A stretch of 64,000 nucleotides of DNA from Lunularia cruciata. Its lineage: Eukaryota > Streptophyta > Marchantiopsida > Lunulariales > Lunulariaceae. The stretch lies in the NCBI GenBank assembly GCA_948567375.1, contig OX419759.1, forward strand, positions 46,280,593-46,344,592. Direction: 5' to 3'. Both the position numbers and the translations under genes were made by a program. Each line of letters opens with the position of its first letter. Positions within the stretch are counted from its first letter, which is position 1. Under the pieces are notes generated by a model. It made no database searches. It was given only the letters and a program-made list of their open reading frames with translations, and was not told the DNA's origin. Of this stretch, positions 41,355 through 51,680 are shown piece by piece.

Positions 41355-43088
41355 GGTGCGTAGGTCTTGTTCCTTCTGCAGCACTTCAACCCGCTCCGCC
41401 TTCTTCTTCAATTCAGAGATTAACACCTCCGAAGTATTCTGCAAAAGGGCGTTCTTCGCCCGAAGGTTGTTGATTTCAGTGTGCAGACTTTGGAATTGAA
41501 TCATCTGCGGCGGCACCACGCTACATCTATCTTGATTCTCGTTCTGCAAGGACTCGACATTCTCTTTCAGATCTTCCTCTTGATAACCCTTCTCATTTAG
41601 GAGTGCATCCGAGTCTTCCATGTCTTCAGTCATTTTTCGTTGATCCTTCAGTTGTGTAATCTCCTCCTTCATAGCTTCAAAACCTTGTTTCTGCTTCTGT
41701 AAAATGCTAGCTCCTGTTGTTATGGCTACCAAGATCTTTTTGAAATGAAATAGCTCTGTAAATCCCGATGTAAAAGTTTCCTGGACCAACTGGAGAATAT
41801 TGACTCCAGTAAGCTCTTCTATGAGGCCTGAGATTTTCTCTGCAAGAATTTCGAATGTGGTTCGCTGTAGACGCAATCTTACGAGCTCTTCCCTTCCAGC
41901 TGCGCAGAATTCTTTTTGAGCTCGCAATCTCCGGTTCTCCTCGTCTGTAACCTGAAATAGTTTCTTCTCACTCCGTAGTACATTGAGTTCCTCCTGCAGA
42001 GCTTGATTTCTTTTGTCGACCTCTTCTCTTCCACCTTCGCAATGTGTCTTCTGATCACGGAACCTCCTATCCTGGTTACTGGTGGCCTGGAAGTGTTTCT
42101 TTTGACTCCTTAGCGTAGCGAATTTTTCCTGCAAAGCTTGAAGTTCTCCCTCAGTCCTTTCCTTCCTAGCTTCACAAGATGCCTTCTGATCATGCAATAT
42201 CTTGTTCTCCTCGTTGGTGACGCAAGATAACTTCCTTTGATCTGACAAAGTAACCTGTAACAGCGTCTTCTGACTTTGTAGTGCAGCAACATCCTCGAGC
42301 GAAGCTTTAAATTGGTCCTCAGCCTCTTTCCTTCTGGCTTCATTATATCTCACTTGTTCACGCAATTTCTTGTTTTCCTCCTGTAATCTGGTATTGTCAC
42401 TCGTGACCAGGAATAGTTTGTCCTGGTTGGGCAGTTCATCCTGGTTGAGCAGTTCGTCGGGGTCTTCTTGCAAAGTTTGTAATCGTTCTTTAACATCTTT
42501 CCTCGTATCCCAATCTATTTTCTGCTTCACTTCGCTTGTACTTTGCAATATTCTCTTCTGAAACCTACATAGTGCATCCACTTCGTCCTGCGTATTGTGA
42601 TTTTTCTTCTGATTGCTCAAACTCTCTCCCTCCTCGCTTGAAACTATTGTCTGAAATAGTGTCTTCTGACTTGTACACACCGAATCGATTGTGTTCTGCG
42701 TGGCCAGAATCTGATTTCCAAGTTCTTCTCTGTTTTGCTCGCAAAGTCTACGCCTTCTCTTATTCTCCTTGCTTTCGAACCTTATCAATCTCTTCTGGCT
42801 TCGGAGAGAACCAAGTTTCTGCTGCTCCAGTCGTAATGAGTCTCCCTCCTTTTCACTCTCACTTCGCAACTCCAAAACATCATGAACAGTGTCGCTGATG
42901 CTCGCGTTCGTCTTCCCAACTTCCAACTCGTTTGATGTTCCTTTCACGTCTGCTTGCAGTATAGTTCGAAAGAGCTTTTCCTTCGTTTGAACGTGGTCTC
43001 CCAGGAGGTCTCCGACTCTCCTGCTTCTTCCGCCACTGTGTACATCAATTTTCTTCTTAGATTTCACCACCTTCTCCATCATTGACAT
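40860..43088 (-). CDS. 742-residue repeat-built coiled-coil protein, family unknown
   Basis: This is the longest intact frame that is not part of a retrotransposon. The start MSMMEK is supported by the same N-terminus in the broken paralogue at 4.2 kb.

Residues 1-80 form a basic N-terminus. About 84-405 consist of some six diverged ~45-residue repeats with the pattern LQEE...LRS.K.LFQVT..ENRRLR.QK..C.A.RE, all predicted coiled coil. Residues 410-468 are a conserved non-repeat block (LAEKISGLIEELTGVNILQL, then a hydrophobic ILVAITTGAS) that may be the functional core. About 505-580 is a second heptad region (EINNLRAKNALLQNTSEVLI). About 581-720 hold four 35-residue Lys/Glu/Leu units.

There is no signal peptide or transmembrane segment; an intracellular scaffold or filament-like role is conceivable (inference only). 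The last ~20 residues (ERNKTCVPTTRGRWRTTRRR) look frame-shifted: the next frame continues KEQDL..DKRKMENDKKKM, like an earlier repeat. So the original C-terminus was longer. The gene appears intronless or is a single large exon. Confidence 0.75.
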   Translation of the reverse strand: MSMMEKVVKSKKKIDVHSGGRSRRVGDLLGDHVQTKEKLFRTILQADVKGTSNELEVGKTNASISDTVHDVLELRSESEKEGDSLRLEQQKLGSLRSQKRLIRFESKENKRRRRLCEQNREELGNQILATQNTIDSVCTSQKTLFQTIVSSEEGESLSNQKKNHNTQDEVDALCRFQKRILQSTSEVKQKIDWDTRKDVKERLQTLQEDPDELLNQDELPNQDKLFLVTSDNTRLQEENKKLREQVRYNEARRKEAEDQFKASLEDVAALQSQKTLLQVTLSDQRKLSCVTNEENKILHDQKASCEARKERTEGELQALQEKFATLRSQKKHFQATSNQDRRFRDQKTHCEGGREEVDKRNQALQEELNVLRSEKKLFQVTDEENRRLRAQKEFCAAGREELVRLRLQRTTFEILAEKISGLIEELTGVNILQLVQETFTSGFTELFHFKKILVAITTGASILQKQKQGFEAMKEEITQLKDQRKMTEDMEDSDALLNEKGYQEEDLKENVESLQNENQDRCSVVPPQMIQFQSLHTEINNLRAKNALLQNTSEVLISELKKKAERVEVLQKEQDLRTDDKKKMKRMENEKKKMMRELELTKLRFLELEEKIIDKKKMDKKKMENNKKMKRELELAKLRNLELEEKIIDEKKMDKKKMENNKKMKRELELAKLRNLELEEKIIDEKKMDKKKMENNKKMKRELELAKLRIQELEEKIIEEKVERNKTCVPTTRGRWRTTRRR

Positions 43089-43240
43089 CGCAATACAAAC
43101 GTTCCTTGAACTAACAAAAGAGGCAAATTAATAGACTTATGGGTAGAAGAACTCTAAGTGTTCCTGCTTGCGCTACATGCAATGTTGAACATCAGGTGGC
43201 TTGTGGACTTGTGGACGTCGAGGTTGGGACTTCACCAATA
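43089..43240. repeat. 5' flank of the coiled-coil gene, shared with 4,195-4,350
   Basis: Immediately upstream of the start codon, clearly similar to the flank of the pseudogene copy. After GGGACTTCACC near 43,230 the two copies diverge. It is therefore the likely 5' leader and proximal promoter, but no TATA box is evident. Confidence 0.65.
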
Positions 43241-43365
43241 ACGTATTGTCCAGAATCATCTACAGTAGATGCCACCAAACAACAAAATCTGAACAAACTC
43301 TTTAAGTTCCTGGGATTCAAGAGTAAATAGACTCTTCAGTGTCTGGGCTGGAAGACTCTACGGAG

Positions 43366-43476
43366 AAAAAGGCGACCACGTCGGAAAAACGAAGGATGGA
43401 AAGACCCCATCAAGTCGTACAAGGGAGAGACAAAAAAGGTAACATGGGGGTAAGCCCCAATGGGAAGACTCTACAG
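43366..43476 (+). repeat. Dispersed repeat R1, copy 2
   Basis: Contains GCGACCACGTCGGAAAAACG, AGACCCCATCAAGTCG and AAGGGAGAGACAAAAAAGG, in line with the copies at 9,054 and 46,768 (minus). Confidence 0.8.
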
Positions 43477-43559
43477 TTGTCATCCGTCCTTGTTGAAACA
43501 CGTCCCTCGTGACACTCTTGAAACACCTTAGTTACTCACCTTTCAACTTCCTAAGGATT

Positions 43560-43841
43560 ACACCAAGAATATTTCCATTTTTGGGTCTCCACACGTATTG
43601 TCCTCTACTATTTGTGTTCTTTGGTTTTCATTTGGAGTTTACGGTCAAATGCCTTTACTTTTGGTTATTTTAGTCTCTATCTATGCTTTTTTCTACATTC
43701 CATCACTCTCTTGTATGAGGTACTTCTCGGATTGTATGGATGAAATAGATATAGATGAAAAGTTCTTCTCTAATTTCTGGATGATACTTTGATTTTGTTT
43801 ACCGTCATCGTTCATTCATCTGTTTGTATATTATTGAATTA
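43560..43841 (+). repeat. Duplicated block, sister of 7,821-8,119
   Basis: Begins CACCAAGAATATTTCCATTT and ends TATTGAATTAAAA. It aligns through TTTGTGTTCTTTGGTTTTCAT and GATGAAAAGTTCTTCTCT. No gene is evident in it. Confidence 0.8.
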
Positions 43842-43844
43842 AAA

Positions 43845-44200
43845 TAGAGGATTGTTAAATCGACCCCTCAACGACCCATTTCCGAGCCCGAACTCACATC
43901 ATTGGCTGTCAACGAGCAAGCCTATTCCCGCAGGCAGTACCTACTGCACCACGACATCAGAATGTAGGGCGGTGCGTCGTTTTAACGAAAGAGAGGGTCA
44001 ATTTAACAATCCTTAAAATATTTAAGAAGTAGGGGCTGTGCTCTCTAACAAAAGAGAGACGGTCAATTCAAAAATACCTTAAAAATATTTTAGAAGTGGA
44101 GGTTAAATATGAAATATATAAAAATACATAAATATTAGATGCCAAAAATATAATTCTATAATTTAAGCCTCATAGAAAGTATAAAATATTCCTTGATACA
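43845..44200. other. No recognisable gene; short direct echo
   Basis: GAGAGGGTCAATTTAACAATCCTTAAAATATTT near 43,990 is followed by a similar GAGAGACGGTCAATTCAAAAAT...AAAATATTT near 44,060. This is a small local duplication, with the first phrase also present in opposite orientation near 43,852 (GATTGTTAAATCGACCC). Confidence 0.6.
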
Positions 44201-44372
44201 ATTTCTAGAGTATATTACAAGAGAAATTACATATGTAAATTGGATATTAAATCTGTCTTTTTGAGATGGAACTTCATTATTTGAATCTGAATATCTGCAA
44301 TATCTGTAGTGAGTAAGAGTTCCAGATTCCTATACTTTATATCAAGTATTTCAATATACTCCTACGCTAATA
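44200..44372 (+). repeat. Duplicated block, sister of 9,400-9,690
   Basis: Matches the outer parts of the 9.4 kb block (ATTTCTAGAGTATATTACAAG, then GAGATGGAA, AGTGAGTAAGAG, CAGATTC...ATACTTTATATCAAG) but lacks its long palindromic centre. Confidence 0.75.
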
Positions 44373-46767
44373 AATAAGGAATCAGTTACCTGACTGTATT
44401 GAGTAAAAATGTGGTAATAGCTTTTTACTAAATACATATACATATCCACACTTCTTTACTAGCAAGTAGGAAATAGAATTATTTGGTTAGACAAATATTA
44501 TTTTCAACATGATAAGACCTTACTGAATCTGTTTTATTGCTAAGTAATACGTGCTTTTATTAGATAAATTAGGCCGGTCGAATTGAATCATGTCATAGTC
44601 GGAGCTAATTGCAAACAAATTCAAGTCAATATTATATTTTTCTGATTAGAAATCTCATATTGCAAGTAGCAATCAACAAATAAGACAACTAAAACTAAAA
44701 TGTACAAAGTAGCATACCAATATAGCCATGCGCATGTTATTAAAACTTTGAATTCCATTAGATGCTATCAAGAGGCAAGTTAATATAAGTTGGAGATATT
44801 CTCTTTTTACTTCTTGCACTCTTGAGTGACCATCTTGGAGGTACATTTAGTGAAATATTTTGACATATACTTATAATGTCTTCAATGACATTAAAATTTT
44901 AAATTAAACTTTTTGTGTTATAATATGAAATCACTATATGATAAAAGTATGTCAACCATTTTAATGAACCTCATGAGAAGAAAAACTTGTTAAACACACA
45001 AGGTAAGAAGCTAAAATTTACATGGTAATTATTATAATTAGATTTATGGTTAATTCAATCATATTAAAAAATAAAGTTGGACTTTGTAGACTAGTTCAAA
45101 ATTAGGTTCAAGAAAGCCCATTAAATGGACAAGCAATATGCCATATCCTTTTTACAAGTGCATGGGATAGACCATGTATCAACCTTGTGCTGCAAGTTTA
45201 CATCCAAAATGTGCCTGGAAGGAGAATAAATTATTGTGACAAGAGTACACATCTCAATGGATTGTAGCAAGGTTACCCTTCCATTTACAATAACTAGTTC
45301 CATATTTTATAGAGGATTCATCTCATGCATGCAATGCAAGAAACTCTTACAAATGTTGTTAGAGATGTTTGGAGCATCCATTTACAGTAACTAACCCATA
45401 TTTAATTTGCTGACAAAGAATTCATGTCCTGGTTAACTAGAATTACGTTTCAAAATGCACATCTTGACTTTTTTTTTCCAATGTAAGAAACTCTTGACAC
45501 ATGTTTTTAGAGATGTGTGGAGCAGCCTCTTGTTAGTTGGGGTAACAACTCGGAAGGTAGAAAGTGCTACTTCTGACATGAATTTTGACTAAGAGGTGTT
45601 TAGTTATAATTCTCATATGGTAGGTGCGTATCATTGGCTTTTTTTCAACCACTAACAATGACTAATTATATGAATCAGTAGTTCCTTATATACTAAGTTG
45701 AATCACAATTGCCACACTTTATCTTATCATCAGCATGGTAATACCACTTGTCTCTAAACCTAGATAGTGTACTCTATTGGGAGGTGAATAACTCAACACT
45801 TGATGAATTTTGCTTCACAATGATAAGAAGAGCCCACATGAAAAGACAACAAGCAACATTTTTATGAACGCCTGGTTGTCACAAGCTAGTTATTCCTTTT
45901 GATAACCCGCTTGAACTCTCTTATCTCGAATTGAATATATATTTTTAACATGTTATTATTATCGTTTAAATTTTTCCTAAGATATATAGGAGACCAGAAT
46001 AAGAATGGAAGTTTCGTTGCAAATTCTAATTTGTTCTATGTTATCTAGATTGAAAGAAGTTTCTAAGAGATATGACAGAGAGCATAATTAAAAATATGTG
46101 GAAATTGGATGATTCGTAGCGAATTTGTCGCTGCTCAAAACATGCAGAATTTGCAATGCCTAAACATTTCAAATCTAAGATAAAATTAAAATGGAAATAC
46201 GTAACAATGAAGGAAAAAGAGGATCATACTAACCTTAAAAATAAAACAAAATCTATAATTAGATGACAAGATTCCAAAATTATAGGTGTTTATAGTGGTA
46301 TTAACAAAATTGAAATAGTGGAGATGTGAAGAGCAAGAAGCCTCTTGGAAGCAATCCTATAAAAACAGATGACAAAGGAACTTTGGTTTTTTTGAATACA
46401 TTCCCAAATTCTAATCCAAGTATAAATACTATTCATTAAAGGTAGTATAAAGTTGAGTGATATAATTAGACTGATATTTGTCTGATTAGAAGTCTTATAT
46501 GGTAAGTCGCAATCAGCAAATAAAACAACTAAGACGACTGAGACTAAAATGTACAAAGTAGCATAAAAATGTATACTCGTGCACGTATCTCTAAAACGTT
46601 TGATCCTCTAGATGTTACAAAGATGCAAGTTAATATAAGTTGAAGATATTCTCTCGTTAACTCTTGCATTCTTATGTGACCAGTTTGGAGGGACATGTAT
46701 TGAAGTATTCCTGACCTATACGGCATGTCCTCCCTATGACATGGCCCCCTTTGGATATCTTAGGTGC

Positions 46768-46886
46768 GGTAGGTAGGGCAGATTTCTCATAGACTCTATT
46801 GGGGCTTAGCCTCGTGTTACCTTCTTTGTCTCTCCCTTTGCTTGATGGGGTCTTCACATTCTTCGTTTTTCCTACGCGGTCGCAGT
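46768..46886 (-). repeat. Dispersed repeat R1, copy 3, inverted
   Basis: The reverse complement matches the copies at 9,054 and 43,366. A minus-strand frame of 116 codons (46,672-47,022) runs through it and includes VKTPSSKGRDKEGNTR and YEKSALPTAPKISKGG. The equivalent peptide is also open in copy 1. Confidence 0.8.
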
Positions 46887-47099
46887 CTTCCTTCCCCACA
46901 CCCTGCGCGACTCTAGTATTGTGGTGCTTGTGGGTATTTGTCCACCCTTGGTTTGACATGCACGGCAATAGTAAAAAGCTGGGTGACAATAAACTTTCCC
47001 TAATTACATATGGTTGATTCAATATGTTAAAAATATAAAATTAAACCTTTGGAGACTTATTCAAAAGAGAGTTCAAGAAAGCACATTAAATCTACAAGC

Positions 47100-47280
47100 A
47101 ATATGGCAGATCTATTTTCACAAGGTAAATTTGTGCATCCAAATTATGCCGCCGAGAAGAAAGAACAGATCGTTGAGACAAGAGTTAGAATCTCAATGGA
47201 TTATAGTAGCAAGGTTATTCGTCCGCTTTTAATAACTAGTACCATATTTAATTTTTTTACAAAGGACTTATCTCATTAGT
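47100..47280 (+). pseudogene. Short conserved coding-like exon in repeat unit 2
   Basis: A plus-strand frame contains MADLFSQGKFVHPNYAAE, then QIVETRVRISMDYSSKVIRP and ITSTIFNFFTKDLS. Related, more decayed peptides occur at the matching places of the other two copies: near 45,220-45,330 (VTRVHISMDCSKVTLPFTIT) and near 37,150-37,240 (IIRIRVRVSMHSNNKVTHPS). Retention of the same reading in three copies suggests an old first exon of a host or element gene. The family is unknown. Confidence 0.35.
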
Positions 47281-47849
47281 CATCTAGAATTACATTTCAA
47301 AGTACGAGAATTGGCTTCCTCCGTCAACGTGAGAAATGTGTGGACGTCCCTTTTGTTAGTTGTGTAGCAAGTGGGGAGGTAAAAGGTGCTTCTTCATGGA
47401 TTCTAGGAGATGTTTCGTCATATTTCTAAACATGGTAGCTTGTATCATTTACTTTTTAACCGGTATTGATTAATTATATGAATCAATGGTTCTCGTAGTG
47501 ATTGAATTACAATTAACACATCTTATCATCAAAATATGGGAAAACTAGTATGAATCTGAATGGTCTAAGCCCAGCTTATACTCACCTATAGGTGGGAGAA
47601 GAATCTAACACTTTGGGGAATTCTGCTTCATGCAAAGAAGAAGAGCAAACATCAAAAAGCAACATTACTTTGACCACTTCATTCTCACCGGTTGTTATTT
47701 TGGTGATAACTTATCTGACAACTCTAGTTTCAAAGTAAAATAAAAAACAGCATTCTGACACATTTAGTTTCAAAGTTAAATAATTCTGTTAAAAATTAAT
47801 ATTACTAGATATTTAAAATTTTAGAGAAGATATATAAAATATAAAAGAC

Positions 47850-48560
47850 TAAGGAGAGAAAAATTTAGAGAAGTTGTATAAAATATAAAACACTAAGGAG
47901 AGATATTAGAGAATAAGATATCACATTAGAAGCTCTCAACTGAGATAAAATTAGAATGTATAGCTTAAGCTTGGGCTTTGGTATTTATAAGTTATCTTGA
48001 TACAAGGTTCCAAAGAAATTTCCAAGGAAAGTTCCTTTGAGAAGTTGCCTTTCTTGGAGTGCAAGCTAAATTTACTTGGCATATAAGCTAAGCCAAAGGG
48101 ATCAAGAACCCAAGTAGATCTGCTAAAAATCCTTAGCTACTATGTACATCACTTGATTAAGATCCTAATCATATCATATACTCATCATATGTAGATTGAT
48201 GAAGTGCCTAACACGTGTTAGCAAAGCTATTAGGCCTTTAGTGCATAATCTAATTTTAGCCTACAACCTATAGACCAACAACCCTTGGACATGCAATTCC
48301 AAAGTCCTATACAACTCAAAGTACACTCTTCATGAAGCATGTAAAATTTTGAGTTTATTGCTAACATACAATTTCAGAGTATCTAACTAGTTACTCATAA
48401 TGCATGTGTCTTCAAAGGACTTCCCCACTGTGGAGTGCCTTTGCCTTGAATTGCTGGGGGCAATGGACTGTGTTTGCATCTAAGACATCTAACTAATTGG
48501 TTGGTTTGTGCTTGGTATCTAGCTATTCCTAACAAGTACGTGTGACAAGTTTATATAAAC
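47850..48560. other. No recognisable gene
   Basis: AT-rich. A direct echo near 47,820-47,900 (TTTAGAGAAG(A/T)T(A/G)TATAAAATATAAAA) is a local duplication. The rest shows no coding signal; it could be a non-coding end of the element carrying the 48.6-49.5 kb ORF. Confidence 0.4.
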
Positions 48561-49520
48561 TTCTTATTAGAGTTCTCCCTTAACCGCAAGGATAGGGTGT
48601 TCATCTGCTCCTCTTCAGAGGCTTGACTCTCTAGCCTCTATATTTAGAACTTCAATGCATCCCCCTTGTTTTGCAGTGCTCCAAGTTGACGCTCTTCCTT
48701 TAGTTTCTCAATGAAGAAGTTCATGGCTTCCTCCAATTGATGAATTGTATTTTGCTTTTTTTCCTCCAATTGCTAGTTTTGAGTGCTCCACTTTCCTTGT
48801 AATGCCTCTTGCTTGGCCTACCCCTTGGCAATATGCTCCAGTTGTAGTGCCACTTCCTTTTGATAGTCTTGCATTTGAACTTCTAAGGTTCCAATCTTGT
48901 CTTGTCTTGGACCTCCTTTAATTCATTCCAAAGTGCTCTTTAATTCTCTACACTTGCCATACAATTAATCTTTGAATTTGGCATAATGCTGCTTGTGCTC
49001 AAGTTGGAGTGCCTTGAGCTCTTCTTGTATCTCCCTATTCTCTTTGGCTTGATGAGAAAAAATTGGTCTCCAGAGTGGCATTGTGCTTCTTGATTGCATT
49101 GTTTTCCTATACCAAAGTATTTGCATTTTTTGCCTCTTCCATGTACATGTCTCTAGCCTTGGTTGCTTCTTCTTTGACAAGGTCTTCTCTAGCCTTCCAA
49201 GTGTAGAAAGTGCCTTGTTTGTGCATGTTTCCAACAAGTGTGGTGTAATCCACAACGTTAGTGTATTTGGCTTGGTATTGAGGTAGTAGGTTCTCCATCA
49301 ATTGCAATGCAACTCCAATTGAGTGTATGGCAAAGTACATGTCTTCTTGAATTGGCATTTGTATTGAGTGCATTGATCTTCACCCACTTTGGTCTACATT
49401 CTTGGTGTAGAGTTTGGAACATTGGCATGAATGTCTTCTTGTGGTAGCACACTTTGCATCTCCTTATGAAGATTTTCTTGTTTATTTTTGATGCAATTAG
49501 TCTAGTACCCATATTAGAAT
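48560..49520 (-). mobile_element. Unclassified coiled-coil ORF family, copy 2 (partial, broken)
   Basis: The minus strand reads SIGVALQLMENLLPQYQAKY then NVVDYTTLVGNMHKQ (about 49,320-49,215), matching the block at 18.3-18.4 kb (LMELMLPQY, EIVDYTTLVQLMHKE). It then runs into a long heptad region (ENREIQEELKALQLEHKQHY near 49,040, LQLEHIAKG near 48,840, QLEEAMNFFIEKLKEERQLG near 48,720). The right edge, TAGTCTAGTACCCATATT near 49,498, matches the right edge of the 17.5-19.7 kb copy. The N-terminal aromatic-rich part of copy 1 is missing here. Broken; no polymerase or transposase domain nearby. Confidence 0.45.
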
Positions 49521-51680
49521 AACATCAATTAATTAAGACTTAGGGCTTGTATCCCAATTGCCCAGAAAATTACACTAAAGATGCAGTCAAAAGATATCAT
49601 TGAAGTAGGACAACCTTGACACTAGCACAAATGATGATGGTCCCTAGACCACAATACAACAAACACATCACGATCATCTCAATGTTTGGTTGTCAGTCTT
49701 CAACAGTATGACTTCAAATGAGCAATTGTTGCCACATAGGATAAAGAACTGATTTTGGTCACCATCACTCCTCATGCCATTTCACACATGTAGGAAAAAT
49801 TTCCAATTACATTTACCATTGATGACTGTTGCAAATAAAAAAAATGAGTATAAATATCTTGTATTGGGGGGAGGTAAGTTTCAATCAATTGAATTTGCAA
49901 GCCTCCAATGTTCACAAGGAAAATTCATTGAGATGCATTAGGTGACCTTGCTGGACAGAGTTTTAAGCCTTGAGGTTCAACACAAGATGTTATGTGAGTG
50001 GGTGATTGGGAGTGAGAGAATGTGGAAGCAATTGAGTGAACTAGGACTTGAAGTGCTTGGTAACATGTTGTCTCCAAAGAAGAAGAAGACGCCAACCATA
50101 GTCACCTTATATTCTTTGGGATTGGAGAAATGGGTGCATTGTTGCTACATAAAGTATCTCAAATCCAAGCATATTGCATGAGAGGTGAAGTATACCATGT
50201 TGGCTAAGAAAAAGATAGATAAGAAACACCATATTTGTGGAGTTTGTTGTTGATTTCATGTCAAACTTATGCTCATTGGATTTGGTTTCAAGTGAACAAC
50301 CCAAAGGTGTAAATTGCACATGACAAGACTAAAATAATCATTGGATTGGAGATGAATGAAGGAGCTAATTTCAAAATTGTCTTAAGGTGACCATGAATTC
50401 AAAGGGAATATCTATTATAGGAATTTTTATGGTCATAAACTTTACTATTCTTGTCATTACCTATAACTACATTTCAAGAACATGACCTTTGAATGTGGAT
50501 ATAAGGGTATATGTACCATATCATGTATAGCTCCTTTCAAAACAAAGTCACATGTTTTTCATTTTGAATCAAGAATGTGATTGTTTTAATAGAGAGTAAA
50601 GTTTATGGAACATTGCTTCAAAGCCTAGAAATTTCAACTCTTAAAAACTTCATGAATGTGAGAGAACCCCTTCCAATTGATTATACGTAACCTAAAGATG
50701 AGGGATAAACTTTCACAATCCAGATTGTGAGTGTAATTGTATTGTCATTTGTAGTGCCAAAGCTTGGTTGCTTGGATGTTGGAGTGATAGTGTTTGTAGT
50801 CATAAGTATTTTGGTAGTTACGCATGGACTACTTTTTTGCAATCCAATTTTATGTTAGGGCTATTGATCACATGGTGGGACCCATTGTCACTTGGACCAT
50901 TTGCACCATTGGATGTGCCATCAATAATGTCCTTAGGACTGGAGACCTAGGTCGAGTAAAGGGGTATACCTTCAAAGTGCAACTCCAAAGAGCTCACTTC
51001 TTTGATGTTGCACCTTTGAATTCCTAGCTATAGTAGACATTGGCTACCAAGTATCACCTAAAGTGGATGTGGCTTGACTATAATTAGTGTTTGGCTTGTT
51101 AGTAGAGTGTTGAGTGAAGGATTCAGTATAGATTTGAGTTGAGTGTGATTCAAGTGAAAGAATGAATTGATTACATCAAAGAAGTAAGAGTAAAGGAGAA
51201 ATTGAATGCAAGAATTGAGGATGTAGGTGGTATCTCCAAGCTAGGTTGATTGTTGGTACTTTGATTGTGGTCCTAGATTTCCTTGAGATTGATCATGTAC
51301 AAAAGCCCTATGCAAATTGATATAGATTTGGGAATGAGGCAGACGGTGTGCGGAAGTGCTAGCCAATTTTTTGAGAATTGAGTCAATTTGACAATAAATG
51401 TTTGATTTGAGCCCAAGAGGTGAAATCAAGGTTGATTTTTTGTGAATTGAGTTTGATGTGTAAAATTGAAGGTGGAATTGGGAACCTATCCCTTTGAATT
51501 AGGGATTTAGAGATCCCTATTATCTCAATTTGGCTTGAGTTGAAAGTTAGCAGAGGATTTGGTGGTCAGCCAACTATAGAAGAGGTGTGCCAGCTTAGTG
51601 GGAGTTGCTTAGAATTGGAGTTTGCACAAATTTCCCTAGTACCAGTGCTCAAGTTGGCCAAAGTTGGATGAAGCTTGGCA
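49520..51680. other. No recognisable gene
   Basis: AT-rich. Short plus-strand frames at 49,942-50,181 (MTLLDRVLSLEVQHKMLCEW) and 50,824-51,027 (VGPIVTWTICTIGCAINNVL) have protein-like stretches but no recognisable family. They may be decayed element genes in the same orientation as the gag-like piece at 53.3 kb. Confidence 0.35.

Larger units (their letters stand above)
44641..47850 (+). repeat. Tandem duplication with 1,840-bp period
   Basis: TCTGATTAGAA at 44,641 recurs at 46,481, and the sequence after each runs in parallel: CAATCA(A/G)CAAATAA, ACTAAAATGTACAAAGTAGCAT, GCAAGTTAATATAAGTTG, then the repeat-F phrases. Unit 1 is 44,641-46,480 and unit 2 is 46,481 to about 47,850. Unit 2 carries an extra ~240-bp insertion (46,735-46,975) holding an inverted R1 copy. 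The copies have diverged substantially, so the event is old. No intact gene lies inside. Confidence 0.75.

Noticed and set aside
40674-41499. Two long plus-strand open frames (229 and 245 codons), very rich in Leu/Phe/Ser
   Set aside because: They are the antisense of the Lys/Glu/Leu coding repeat; the period and open length are inherited from the real minus-strand gene.
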